DNA from: Nephrocerus scutellatus
Taxonomy: Eukaryota > Arthropoda > Insecta > Diptera > Pipunculidae
Assembly: GCA_947095585.1 (NCBI GenBank)
Contig: OX352762.1
Location: forward strand, 11,263,969-11,327,968
Direction: 5' to 3'
DNA length: 64,000 bases
The notes below the pieces were generated by a model that saw only the letters and a program-made list of their open reading frames with translations, made no database searches and was not told the DNA's origin. The first letter of the stretch is position 1; every line of letters begins with the position of its first letter. Made by a program: the position numbers and the translations under genes. Below, piece by piece: positions 10,247 through 25,200 of this stretch.

Positions 10247-13200
10247 GTAAGTTTTCCATGACTACTCGTAAATGATTTGAGATTGTCAACCATTTTTATC
10301 GCGTAGAAGAATTTAATTTCACTTTGTGTATCACCTTCTTTATCACCTTCTTCGACATACATCTACAAATTTTTAAATTCATTTATAGGGTGTATCCGTT
10401 TAGGTGGCAAATATTTAAAGGAATGATTCTTTGGTCAATTTCGGGGAAAAATCGTATGGTAGTGGGCGGGGAGACAAATTTCACCCCCTGCGGTGTACGT
10501 AGTGTTTTACTGTAAAGAGACATACTTTTGACCTTACATATCACTTCACATCCTGTAATACTTGAACGGTTCTAGAATACTTTTTTTGAAAAATGCAGTA
10601 TTAAAGCCAATTCTCAAATTTGGTTAAAGAAGCGGTAAGTTGTGTTTTGTTGTTTGTTTTTGTAGTTATGTGTAGTTTCAGAGTGGATCTCAGCAACATA
10701 CAGTCCGATTCACTTAATTAGATGCACCTAAATGTTTTGTTTGCAAGACATCACGTGCTCGGGGTGTGGTTTCTAGTCGGCAAACGAATGAAACCCACCG
10801 TTGTCGCATTTAAAACAATAAATGAACGGCTGTGCATCCTTCGCGTGCGTGGCAAATTTAAAAATATAAGCCTCATAAACGTTCACGCCCCTACAGATGA
10901 TTCCCCATATTATGAAAAATATGATGAAAATTTGAATCAGTCGAACGGGAAACAAGTTCTTTCATTCTTCCCCATAAAAAAAATCAATACTGTAAGGTCA
11001 GGATGACTGCAAGATGCCAGTAAACTGGTCCATTTCTTTCTATCCAACGATTACCATACTCTTCATCTAGCCAATTCTTAACCTCTCGACCATAGTGGGC
11101 TGGAGCACCATCCTTTGGGAAATATGACGAAGCTATGAATCAGTAGAATGTCCTCCAATAGTTCCGGTAAATCATTTCACAAAAACTCCAGATAGTTTGT
11201 AGAATTAAGCCTGGGTGATAGTTTGAAGTGGCCGATTAACTTCTTTTCGATTACACCTGCCCACATATTGACGCTAAATTTGTGTTGAAAAGATGACTGT
11301 CTCTTTCTGTGTGGATTCTCCGCAGCCCATGTTCGAAGATTGTGAACATTTGTGATCGCATCTCTTGTAAATTGAGATTCTTCCGTCCAAAGAAATCTGA
11401 TAATAAATTCGTTATCATCAAAGCTCCGCTTCAGCAACCAGTTAGAAAACTCAAGTATCTTTTCCAAATCATCGGGAAGCAGTTCTTGCACATGTTTTTG
11501 GATAATGATTTTTCCCACGACCATAGACGAAAGTGACTGTTTCCTGCGCTATAACCTACCCTCGAAAATGGACATTATCCATACTCGTGTGTTAACATAG
11601 AAAATACTCTTGTTATTTACTACAGGCTCAGCGAACACCCATTTCCACAGTAGTTTTGCATTGCGCATGAGCGGTTTATCAGAGAAATTGTTTTGGTCGT
11701 GTGAAAAATAGCGAACATTACTCGTTGAAAAGAGCTTACCGTGGTCGTTAGATAGCCGCACTCGGCTACCGCCTTGTGCTTCAAGCTTCTAAATCGTACG
11801 ATAACGTCCACTTTCCTAGCTCGTTATGTAATTCTCTATTCTCCATGCAGTGCATTAGAAATTTTATATCTTTATTTTAAAATTTTTGTTTTTCACCTTA
11901 CCCGCTACGCTTAACTTCCCTATTTTTCATTTGTTATTCAACATTTCCAACATTTGTCCACACTTGAAATAGTGGAGCCCGCGAATTTTAAGAATTGCAA
12001 TCCTTCAACAATCTCGGGTTAAGTGTAACAGGCGATAACAGCATTAAACGGGAATTACGCGCTCGGTTGGTTAGAGCCAACAAAGCCTACTTTAGTCTAT
12101 CAAGACTCTTCAAATCCAGGAATTAAACAATAACATCCCAGTTGCTGGCTTATAAGACAATGGTCATATCAGTACTTACATATGGATCCGAGCCTTGGGT
12201 GCTTAGCAAAAAGCGTTCTGACCTCTTAGCTGCATTCGAGAAGAAAGTCTTATGGAGAATTGTTGGCCTCGTATGTAAGGAAGGAGGATTCTGGAGACTC
12301 TATAATAATGTGATCTACGATCGCTGCCGCGATGTCGACATTGTGAAGAGAATACATACAGAGTATACCCAGTACAACCAGTACACCAAGTACACACAGT
12401 ACTGAGTGTACTGAGTTTACTGAGTATACACAGTATACTAACTGGGTGAACTGGGTGTAATGGGTGTACTCAGTATACTCAGTATACCCAGTAAACCCAG
12501 TACACCCAGTACACTCAGTAAGCTCGGTATGCTCCGGTTGGCAGGAGACCAAGCTCGCATGAGCGAAGACGAACCCGCTCGGAAAGGCCTTTGCGATATG
12601 ATTTATGGGACACGACAGCAACCAGACCATACCAGGACTCCCAGAGTTAAGGGTTGCCAAAATGGATGACATCGCTTCGAAAACGGGACGTTATTGATAA
12701 AGCCTAGAATTTCTGAGTGCCTGGTGCTGGTCTGCTTCAATGTCACGATGAACTAATATATAGACGAATGAACGTCCGTTCATAGTATTTATGAACTTTT
12801 TAGTAAATCTACTCTTTGGCGTTGGGTTGAATACGGGGTGGGAGTGAGATCAGTTGAAGCCATCAGAACCGGCTATAATGCCAGGGCCATAATGATTAGG
12901 GCTTATTAGGAAATTTTAAAACGGCTGATATACAAAAATATTGTCAGTCTTTAAAGGGCAGCCGATTAGAGTTCGATAACTTTCACAGAATTTGAAAATG
13001 GCAAACAAAGACATTCTTGTCATTTCATTAATGGTATGTAAAATTTCAGTCTTTGGGTCTTTGAACTATCTTTTATATTTAGTCCCACATATTAACCTAA
13101 GAAATGTTGCGTAAGAGCTGCATATGCTACTAGATGTACGTATGAAAAGTAACCTCTTTTGGGCGAGTTTAACAAAATGAACTAAAGTTTTATTTAAAAA

Positions 13201-16200
13201 ACCTTGTAGCAGTCTTGTCAAAGAAACCTTCAAAGAAAGTTTAAAGAATGAAATGGTATTCTTGTAAAGTAAGAATGGATTTTTTTTACGAATAACATTG
13301 GAATAAGTTTTTTCTCTTAATATTAAGTGATTTTAACAAAATTTACTTTTTTATCTTTCCATTTAACGCTCGCTATATGCTCCTCCTTTCATTCGTATTA
13401 TAACCAATCTTTGGAAAGCAATTTCGATTTTTATTTTATTTTAATTCATTTTCTCTACCCACAGGTGCGTTTCTAATTCCCTTTACAGTAATGTTAATTA
13501 TCGCTGGTTTACCGCTAATGTTCATGGAACTGTCCTTCGGGCAGTATGCCGCGCTCGGCCCAGTCGCCATTTATCGACGTTTCTGTCCGCTCTTTCGAGG
13601 ACTCGGTACTGGAATGATTATTGTGTCCGCCATCGTTATGCTGTACTACAATCTAATCATCGCCTGGACAATATTCTATATGTTTGCATCGTTCACATCG
13701 GAGCTGCCATGGCAGAATTGTGAGAAGGAATGGAGCACAGAACGTAAGTCAACTAAAAGTTTTTTGTTGTTCTTAGAAAAATATTATAAGAGGTGAATTA
13801 TGAGCATTATATCGCTGGGAAACTGAATCAGTGTTACCCAGCAACAGCAACAACACCGTACATGGTTGCGTGGTTGGTAATTCTTCAGCGTTGCTATGTG
13901 CATCTTTCCAAGGACACGACATTTCTTCTGGTTTCTTCAGTGGTGTGGGGACAGCTATTATTTTTGTTCCATAATAACCAAAGTGTTTTTATTATTAATT
14001 TTTGCAGTGATTTGGTATTCAAAAAAAAGTCTTCTCTTTCGGGATGAAATGATAAGAAATGAGAATTCCGCCCTGCAACGAAGACGCTAAAAATAATTGC
14101 GGTCTTCTAATATAACATTTCCGTAAAACACCCACAGAGCGCACGATAAGTTTTTAAATTAGCTTTTTTTTAAGTTTAGACAACCCTTGACACACTGACA
14201 CACTTGAACTGGTTCATGTCCCAGTTCTCGTTTTATTTTTGCCAAACTAGTAACGGCGGTCAGCCATCAGCAGAGTAGGGCGAATAACACAGAATGCATC
14301 AGAAATGCATGTGGCCGCAACTATCTCTGACTGGTGGAAGTGCGATCAAACCTCCACGTGGTGGCCGCTGGTAATTTTCCTCTAGTACAGGAAAAGCGAA
14401 ATGATCGGGCTAGTCCCTTCAAATAAAGGTTGGCGCGAGGCCAATAACCTCGCCCGTAAAAAGCCATATTACGGAACCCAAAATCAGCCTCGGATACACC
14501 GATGAACGACGACGACCACGGCAACGAAAACGGCTAAACGATTGAGGAATTTTCTCATGGAACGAACGCTCACTGTATGGCGCTTGAGCTGCACAACAGC
14601 TAGCCGATACCCTGTCCAAATATAATGCTGACATAAAAGCAATTCAGGAGATCCGATGGACGAGGAATGGTATCTTACAAAAATTAGAATATGACATAGA
14701 TTACAGCTGTCATGCAAGACATCATGTGCTCGGGGTGGGGTTTCTAGTCAGCAAATGAATGAGGTAAAAATCATTCTGGGTGATATGAATGCCAAAATAC
14801 ATTAGCACCCATAGCTTACACGAGAACACTAATGACAATGGACAACGAGTAATAGAGATGGCAGCAAGCAAAAGTTTGGTCGTTGCGAGTACAAGGTTTG
14901 CGCGTAAAAATATCAACAAACCCACCTGGGTATTTCCTGATGGAGCCACTCGCAGCCCGATAGGCCAGGTATTGATAGACCGCCGCCACAACCCGGACCT
15001 GATGACGGTACGAACGTACCGAGGTGCCCACGTCGACTCGGACCACTATCTTGTTGGTATGGTGCTCCGAGCGCGGATTGCTTCATCACGAAAGACTGCA
15101 TCCACGAATCAGATTCGAGTCAACACTGCTGCCCTTCGCAATGAAGAAAACAAAAACAACTGCGGTCAAGCGATAGGACTCGCCCCAAATGCAAATGCAA
15201 GAGTAAGTCCTGGGGCTGAGATGCCGGGCGTAGAAGAGAAATGGACACGCCTTAAGAATACTGTCTTTAGTACTGCTGACTCCATCTTAGGCAGTAGTCG
15301 TACAGATCGGAACGACTGGTTCTATGACGAATGTAAGCGAGCGACTGAACGTAAGAATGTTGCGTACCGAGCAATACAACAATCTCATCAATATCATAGA
15401 ACACGGGCACGCGAAGATGAATATAAAGAGCTCAGAAGATATGAAAACACAGTTCACCGGAGAAAGAAAGCAGCCTGGAAGAAGAATCTCGTCCGTGAAC
15501 TAGAATAGTATGGAGAGCGGGAACCGTACCAGGCGCGGAAGTTCTACCAAAGAGTCCGCGGTATGAGGCAATATACACAGCGTTGCAAATAATGCAAAGA
15601 CAAAGAGGGTAATCTGATCACCGATCTCAAAGGCATCTTACAGCGATGGGAAAAGTACTTTCATGAGTTGCTTAATGGCCAGCTAACTGGGGAATTGGAG
15701 ACTCCACCAATGACCGAAGACCACACTATGCTGCCGCCACCAAGCATAGACGAAGTTAGCAGAGCGACAAATCGGCTCAAAAATAATAAGACCTCGGGAT
15801 CTATGGTATCCCAGCGGAGCTAATTAAAACAGGAGGTCCCGCAATACACCAAGCAATTCATGAACTAATAGTGCACGTTTGGGAGGAAGAAGCGATGCCA
15901 GAAGAGTGGCGAAGAGGCATCCGGTGCCCCATAAATAAGAAAGGATTATCATGTTGTAGTTGAGTACCACTATCCTTCAAGACATTTCCATACGCTAAAG
16001 TCGTCATTGCTCCACACCAGTGTGGCTTCATCCCAGGCAAATAGATAACTGATCAGATTTACACCCTTAGGCAGGTCATGGAAAAATGTCTAGAGTTGAA
16101 AAACTCACTACACCATCTTTTTATAGACTTTAAAGCCGCCTATGTGAGGCCAGAGTAGAACTGTATAAATCCATGAGAGAATTCGGTATCCCAAGGAACT

Positions 16201-19200
16201 GACACGACTATGTAGATTGACCATGACCAATGTTATAAGTCAAGTTAAAATATCCGGATCACTATCACTATATGTTGGAGAAAGTGATCCGAGACTCTGA
16301 CGTAACGGCGAGAGGAACAATCCTCTATAAGTCCATTCAGATATTGGCTTACGCAGACGATAATGACATCGTTGGTAGAAACCGAAGAGCTGTACAGGAA
16401 CCTTTCATCCAGATAGAGCAGGCGGCACGAAATCTGAGGCTGCACATAAATGAGAGCAAAACAAAGTACATGGTGGCCACGTCTGCGAGTGGAAGATCCA
16501 ACATTGGTCCCTCAATTCAAATAGTGGAGCGCGAATTTAAAGTAGTGCAATCTTTCAACTGGCTCGGGTCAACTGTAGCAGCCGATAACAGCATGGAACC
16601 AGAAATACGCGCACGGTTGCTTAAAGTCAACAAAGCCTACTATAGTCTGTCAAGACTCTTCAAATCGAGGAATTTAACCATAACATCTAAGCTGCTGGTA
16701 TATAAGACAATGGTCGTACCATGTAGCCGAGCCAAATTTGGGAGATTTCAAGAGAATCAGTAAAGACTTTTGGAATTTTTGGAACATGCCTAATTGTTTT
16801 GGTTCTATTTATGGGAAGATATCCTTTGTTGGAATTTGTTCTCTATATTTTTTCATCGAACATCGCGATTTTCTCTTCCTAAAGCGGGCGAAACAGTTAC
16901 CAATTTAAAAATTGAAACAACCCATAAAAATTTGTCATGTAAATTCTCAAATAAGCAAAAGTATACTATTCCACTATAAATTCAAAAATAAAGACACATG
17001 CGAAGCACTGCAACCCAGCCACAAAACAACCGCAATCGTAAAGCAGGGCTGCACACAGCGCACCAGCGCACCAGAACATACAGAACATATAGTCATTATA
17101 GTATGGCGTGATCTGATGCCGCTATATGGCATGATTATTGACAAAAATTCGTATGGGAGCCCCTCGACCTCGCGGCCCGATCACTACCAAATTTTAATAG
17201 AAACTGCTGTCACCAGAAATACACTATGCACAAAAGTTTCAAAAAATCGGTCTTTGGTAAGTGTGTTAAAAATAGATCGCAGCACTCCACGACAAACAGG
17301 CAAGCAGACAGACAAACATCTTTGTTCATCTTTTTAGCTTCATCACATTTCCAAAACCATAACGTTCTTATGCAACTGTAAAACTGGTATTTTTGTGCTC
17401 TTTCTCATTGCAGATTGCTTCTCATACGAAATGGCCGATAACTGTGAGGCCATAAATGGGACTTTCTATCTGAGGACCTGCTATAACTCTTCATATGCCG
17501 ATGAGCACAATATAACTGAAATCGCATTAACTGCCCTCAAGAGGCCGCCAGCCGAGGAATATTTTACGTAAGGATCCAAAAAAAATCTCTATAGTTGGTC
17601 TCACATTTACGAATCATTAAAACCATCAATACATTGCAGAAATTACGTCCTTGGAATATCGTCGGGCATCGAAGAAACCGGTGGCATCAAGTTGTCGTTA
17701 GCATTGTGTCTTCTAGCCGCTTGGGTTATTGTTTTCCTGTGCCTGTGTAAAGGTGTCCAATCGTCTGGCAAAGTCGTCTACTTCACTGCATTATTCCCAT
17801 ACGTTGTCCTGGTGATATTGTTTTTTCGCGGCGTCACTCTGCCGGGTGCATCGACGGGGATTCTCTTCTATTTGACACCCGATTGGAAACAGTTGGCCAA
17901 TGCACAGGTACGTTGATGCCTAATCAGGGCAACATCAATGTTCCTCTATTAACGTCAACTTCAATTAATTTTGCTTTCTTCTGCTTTGTATACCTTTCAA
18001 ATGGATGCAAACTTCATCAAACCGCAGGTATGGGGAGATGCTGCCGTGCAGATATTCTTTGCGCTCAGTCCTGCGTGGGGTGGTCTAATAACATTATCAT
18101 CGTATAATAAATTTACAAACAATTGTTACAAGTAAGTGGAAAATGTTATAAAAATACAATTAGTCCTTAGAAATAACATCAATATCGGATGATGTATGTC
18201 TGCTCTCATCCAACAAGTATCTTAGGGCTGCCTGTATAAATCCAAAGACTGCTTTAGATTGGTTGGATAAGTGGTGTGGTGGAAATGGGATCCGAGCAAA
18301 ACAATTGTGGTTTTATTTAATGGAAAGCGTAAATATGATGGTCTTATTCCTCCCGTACTTAAAGGCTTCACTTTGCCAATCTCTGCGGAAGTCAAATATC
18401 TAGGGTTAATTCTGCAAGGTCTATATCTACCTGTAGTCGAGAATATCAGAAGCTTAGTTTACCTTTATTCGATAAAAATATAATTTAGTAAATCATGAGG
18501 CTGAGTCCTAAAATGGTACTTTGGTTGTACTTGACGATAGTCAGACCCATTCTCAACCATGCGGCAGGTGTTTGGTGGCCAAGAACTTGTCTCAGAATGA
18601 CTAAGTGGACACTAAACACACTGCAATGGAACGTCTGCTTGGGAATATATGGACCAAATCCGCTCTATCTCGGCAGATCCTCTCAATACACTGATAAATC
18701 TGCCGGCTCTGGATCTCGAGTAAGTTCTGAAGGACATAAGAGTGGGCATGGGAACATATTCCATAATGTTTCGGAGCAAATTCCTTAGTTTAAAAGAGGA
18801 TATAAAATTCGTAAAAATTCAACTGAGATCCTTAGGAATTCTAACCAATAGTCTTTACTGGCGGTTCCCTTACTGGTGAATTAATTGAAGAAGTTTGGTT
18901 CTTAAGATGAGAACTCTAAACAGACATTCGCAAATGGAATGGAAAAGGATACAAGGACGAAACCTTGCAATATCTAGTGACAGCCAAGCTGCTGTACTAG
19001 CATTGGAATCATCTTCTTTGAAGATTCTTCTGGTCTATTGGGAAGAGGCATCTCTATTTCAATATGGAATTCCTTCACTCTTATCTGAGTTTCGTGCCAT
19101 ACAGGAATAAAAAGCAATGAATCTATAGATGCTCTTGCAAGAAGTGGTTCTTTCGCTGTTCCTACTGGTCAGGCAAGCTTAACTGTTGGTGTTCGATGAT

Positions 19201-22200
19201 TTATGGAAGCCGAACAGGAACACTGTTAGAGCTCCATACATACATGTAGAATTACCAAGCACCTTGTAGATAGGCCGAACAAAAACACCGACAAGTTACT
19301 TTTAAGAATAACTGGAAGGAAATGTCGGATCATGGTCGGTTTGCTTACAGGGCATAGCCCGATTTGAAGCCATATGTTCAAGTTGGGACTTATATATATA
19401 TTGAATTAAATATTTAAGTCCTGCCAAGAGGAAGAGGAAACAATAATACATTTCTTTTGTAGCTGCCCTACTTTTTCTAGACTAAGGATGAACGGTTTGG
19501 GGGATATAATAACGAAAAACTAGATCAGGTATCTAAATCTAATGAAGAGATTTGAATAGTGAACTCACTGGGAGCGAGTACGGTCTGATTGCTTTAGTGT
19601 GGTTTTCTTTCTTTTATCTGACCTACCCACCACATTAACTGGCGCCATGGCTCAGTGGATAGGAGCATGGACTCCTGAGCAGGGTGTTCGTGGTTCCCAG
19701 TTAGGAATCCCAGTAACACCAAAGTATTTTTCACGGTGTCCCACCTCTCGCGAAAGTTTGACAAACGTCCGAGAGTAATAACTTGTCACGGAAAGCTTCT
19801 CAATTCGCCGTTCGGATCCGGCATTAAATTGTAGGTCCCTCCATTTGTGTGCAAAAATATGCATGCTCAACACAAATGGTTGCGAGAAGCACGGCCTTGG
19901 ACCGCATGATCTGTCGCGCTGGTATTATTATTACCCACCACTTCTACATAAGTTTTGGTTCTGTTTTCTGACTGATAATTTTTAGGTTTGGTTTATTCTG
20001 ACCGATTAAGAATGAATTATAGTTTTAGGTTTTGGTTTCCTGATTAGGTTTTGGTTTTGTTTTCTGGCTGATAATTTTTGGGTTTGGTTTTTTCTGACCG
20101 ATAAAGTCTGAGTTGTAGTTTTGGTTTTGGTTTCCTGATAAGGTTTTGGTTTTACTTTCTGGCTAACAATTTTTGGGTTTGGTTTTTTCTGACCGATAAA
20201 GTTTTTGATTATTTTGACTGAGTTTTAGTTTTGGATTTTGATTTCCTGATTTGGTTTTGGTTTTGTTTTTTGACCGATTATTTTCTATTTTCCTGATAAA
20301 GTTACAGTTTTGGTTTTGGTTTTGCCTTTGTGATAACTTTAACATTTTTAGGAAGGGATGTCGAGAAATAATATCTTCCTCATAATAATCGGTCAAACAA
20401 AAGCTGATTTTTTTATTCCTTCACCAGGGACTCCCTTATTGTGGCTGTGTCAAATATTGCGACCTCGTTTTTCGCCGGTCTTGTGATATTCTCAATTATT
20501 GGTTTTCTGGCTCATGAGCTGCATGTCGAGGTGAAGAAAGTTGTCGATCAGGGTGCCGGTTTGGCGTTCATCGTGTATCCAGAGGTGGTAACACGACTAC
20601 CGATATCTCCAGTATGGTCAATTTTATTCTTTGTAATGCTGCTAACATTAGGTCTGGACTCGCAGGTAAGTGAAATTTGCTACTTGATGTTATACGTATA
20701 TGTATACATAGTGCAATTTACTTTGTATATAACACGTTCTCTTGTAACTTTTATAGTTTGCCCTCATGGAAACCGTTACCACAGCCATTTTGGATAAATT
20801 TCCAAGTTTGCGACAATATAAAACATGGGTTGTCCTGGCAGTCGCGATATTTGGTTATTGTGGAGGCTTAGCATTTACAACGAATGTAAGTATCTACGGA
20901 AAATGCAAATTTATTCCTGAATGAAAATTTTGAATTTTTTTTTGTTGTTGTTGTGACCGTTACAAACCGCAGAGCGGAATGTATTGGCTGCAACTGATGG
21001 ACAAGTACGCAGCCAATTGGTCGGTACTGCTGATAGCTATTTCCGAATGCATCCTCATCTCGTGGGTATATGGTTCGCAGAAGTTCTTGAATGATATTCA
21101 GGCAATGATTGGTAAGAGATCGGGGTGTTGGAATTTCTTTTGGTCGACTATGTGGCAATTTATTACTCCTGCAGCGCTGTTGGTAAGTTGGCAACAATGT
21201 GATTGAAAATTATAGTGATACGAAAAAAGGTTAAATATTATGGGGATTAACAAAAAGTTCGCTAAGTTGGTTTGAAAGACATAACTGAATATCATCAATT
21301 ATCAGTCTTTATTTTTTTTACTTAAACTTTAAAAATACTTCCTAATGTTTTCATTTTCAGCGATGACTAATTTTTGAAATTGAGAAGAACCATGGAACCA
21401 TATGGTGCTGCCGATCTGAAAAATTCAGAAAATTGGATTGGGGTGGACATATATTCAGAAGGCTTCTAGGGCGGACTATAGAACTATAATTCATAAAATT
21501 TTATTTAAGTGACCATATACTCTCCTTTTTAAACAAAAATGTATTGAGCATTCCAGCGATCCCTGGATTTACGTCAGTTTTTATCCTAAAGTAGGGACAT
21601 ACTATTTATGTCATCGGTCGAATATTTAGCCTGACTTTCACGAAGTTTGTACCTCATAGCAAAAATGTCCAATTTGGAATCTTTGATATCAGTTAGAAAC
21701 AGTGAGACAATCGTTTAAAAGTTGTCGCCTTAAGTTGTGGTCGAAATCCGAATGTCTCGTTTTTTTTTTTTCAAATTTCGGTGTACCTGATCAATGGCTG
21801 AATGTTTTGCTCGAAAGCCAAATAATATGTTTCCGTTCTATAGTTGGTAGCAGTCTTTTAAATAGCAGACTTTCAAAAAGTTTGGACATTATTGGCAGCA
21901 AAGATATTGGCCTATAGTGTGATGCCTAATGAGGTTGTTTTCCCTGTTTGGCTATCATGTTAACTTCAGCTACTTTCCATAACTGTGGGACGTATTTTTA
22001 TTTAAATGCAGCGTTGAGGATTCATGTAAGCTTCCAATTTATTTTTTTTAGCTGTTTGAGAATTTGACCAACTTTCAATTCAAATCCAGGTGCTTTTTAC
22101 ACATTTAAAGTTTTTATTTCCTTTCTCACTTCAGATGACGATGTGGTGCATAATTCTTCAGCTTCTTCTGCTAGTTGTTCATGCTCCCCTGGGTTTGGTA

Positions 22201-25200
22201 GGAAAGTTTTCTTGCAGACACTCTACAAATCTTTCAGCTTTTTGCTTGTGTTTTTTAGCCCAATTTCCAACCTGTTGTTTAATTAAAGGAATGTGAATGA
22301 TTTGTTAGTGGCTCCGCGCTAAAACGAAGCGATTCTGTATTTTTATTATTGCTAAGCTTTTGCAAAAAGAAACTAATTTTTAGAATATTTAAGTTCCTAA
22401 ATTAAAAACTTTTATTTTACTTGACTTGACCTCTCTTTGTCTGTATTTTCGGCTACCTTTCGGAGGACCTTTTTAACTACCTTCTACAGGAGCTGAAAGT
22501 GTCTAAGTCCAAAATAGCATTTTTCATATCCGTGTTACGCGCGTCGCTTATCGAATGTGACGCGTGTGATGGGTTTAAATTTTGGTTTTTTCGACTTCTT
22601 TGAGGTGCTTTTTAACCACCTTCCACGCGACCTAGAGGTTGTAATGGTTGAAAATGCCGCCATTTATCGTTTTTTGAGGGCCTTTTTAACCACCTTCCAC
22701 GCGACCTAGACGGCTGAAATGTGGCACGTGTAATGCGTGGAAAAAGAAAATTCTTTAAGGTTGACCATGACCAATGTTATAAGCCAAGTCTCCCAATCGC
22801 CGTTGTGCACCAGCCCTCCAGTGTTTGAACTCAGAGCGAGTTTGATGCACTGTCTGATTCAATCTCAAGAATTGTCACAAAACATCGTAAAATGAAATCG
22901 TTATTGCGATTTCAATGTACACAATTATGTACGGCTTCGCCATTCTGGCCAGACAACACCCGAAGGAAGGTGTGTTGAGTTATTCGCTGAGTTTAACCAC
23001 CTTACTCAAATGAGCCTACACGAATACCTGACATTGCAAATCATTCCGCAAACACCCTTGACTTGTCTCTTACCTCTCGTCCTGATAAATACTCCGGCAA
23101 TGTATTTTCACACGCCCATAGACGAAAGTGACTGTTTCGTACGCTATAAAGTAGCCTCGAAAGTAGCCCATAACAACACTAGTTATGTTATGATATAAAC
23201 GTCTTTTGTTATTTACTACAATCTCAGCGAACACATTGGGCATGAGCAAGAATTCTCTTTTGTTTGTCGTCTCTGATTTCTGCTTCTCTCTCGATTTAGC
23301 AGAAAAACCGGTTTGGACACGTGAAAAATTCATTTCTGTGTTATCTACTGCAGTCACAGCGAACATACATTCTCACATTTCTGCTTCTCTCTCGATTTAG
23401 CAAAAAAAAACGGTTTGGACGCGTGAAAAATAGCGTACACAACTCGCAAAAAAGTGCTCATCGTGCTCGTTAGATTAGATAAACTCCACTTTCCTTGCTC
23501 GTTCTGTAATAACTATATCGCATCTAGGCTTGTCAGACCATTGTGTAGTATCAGCTAACTTCTCGTTAATAAACCACGTAGTTAGAGAAAAAACTCCCAA
23601 AAAACAGTACAGTATGGCAATACGAGAAAGCCAATTGGGAAGGACTTAACAACTACTTTGGGTGCATTAACTGGTCGCACTGGAGCATTGTTTCGCGATA
23701 GCCGCCGCTGATGCAATCACAAACATCATCCTTACTGGTATGAGAGAATTTATTCCTTCCACGAACAAGTCTGTTAAACCAAAGGAAGATGGATGGTATG
23801 ACTCGAGCTGTAAGGAGGCTTCAAGGATTAGAGAGGTATTCTTTCGGCTTTACAAACTAATTGCAATGCCCATCTTCGGCGAGTCAAATTCGCCTTCGAC
23901 CAAAAATTGAGGCAAAAAATATTACAATGTCCCAAAGGTTGTAAAAATTTTTGGTCATTCGTGAAAATAATCAAAAATAAAGCCTTGTCGTCGATTCCAA
24001 CGCTTAATTATAATGGAACTCCAGTTGTCAGCTCTACAGACAAGGCCAATCTGTTTGCTGCGCATTTCGCACGTTATTTCCACGTTTCCAGGTTGTGCAT
24101 TGCTCACTCCTGCACCTCAGAGTATTGAACACTCTATTGGACAGATATTCATTCGTACTCGTGCAGTTTGCTAGAGTTTGAAACTATCTCAACATTCACA
24201 AGGCCGCTGGGCCAGATGGTATTTCCCCAATAGTTCTGAAGAGGTGTTCTTCCAAGCTGGCATTACTATTGCGTAAGCTTTTCAATCTATCCTATTCTTC
24301 AGGACTCTTCCCGAGAATTTGGAAAACAGCCTTTGTCCAGCCCATACCCATTTTATTGCTTATTTCAGTTATTGATATTTCAGTGTTTTCCACCATTTCC
24401 AACGATTAATATAATAATAATAAAAATATCTTTTTATTTAAAAATCAAGAAATAAAAAGTCTATAATCGAGCCATTTAAATAATGAATATAATTGGCAGG
24501 TGGGGAAAGGTTAAAGGTTTTAGTACACTCCCACGCCGTGGTGATAAGAAGAATGCTTTGGTTCATGTGTGCGGGTAGCGGAGCGCCCGGGAACGGCTAG
24601 TAATCAGTTAAAACCGAATTTATTCAGAAAAATCTAGAACCAAAATCGCAAAAAACCCGAAAAACATGAAAAGATTATCAAAAAATTATCAAAACCAAAT
24701 TATCTTTAATAAAAATCAAATCGAACACTCAGTCAGAAGCCAAAAAAAAAAACCAAAAAAAAGGTCAAACCCAAAACCATAATAAATTTCTGTGTATTCA
24801 TTTTTTGGTTTGGGTTCTCTGATTAATAGGTCCTTCGATTTGCAGGGTAGAGTTAAAATTCCTCTCTCGTGGTTTCGTGGTTTTGGTTTGGCGTTCTTTT
24901 TGCAAACTGTACCCGGAGTACAGTTTGATTTTGCGTTTTATTTGCAAGGTTTTGTAACCGAAACTGTTACTTTGTTATCCGTCGGCAATCGAAGGGTAAA
25001 ATTGTGTTTACTCAGCAATATGGCGAAGAGAGTGCAAGCAGACTAATTTCTCAGTTTGTTGTTTTGTTAAATTTGGGTTCGGTTTGGCGTTCTATTTGCA
25101 AAGCATTCAGCACGCAAACCACGAAAACCCTGTCATTTTGGTAGCTTACCCGTGGGTAAAGTTTCGGGTATGGTTTTAGCAAATCGAAAGAGGCATAATT

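Noticed and set aside
12361..12531. CRISPR array
   Set aside because: The units are 9 bp, contiguous and switch strand; there are no unique spacers and the genome is eukaryotic.
14789..15508. A 239-codon open frame that could be a host gene
   Set aside because: Its content is the endonuclease end and linker of a LINE, and it is continuous with a reverse transcriptase carrying Y-A-D-D.
19649..19725. A functional tRNA gene
   Set aside because: Only the A and B boxes resemble a tRNA. The head has no convincing acceptor stem pairing, and the same unit continues into a shared SINE body in five places.
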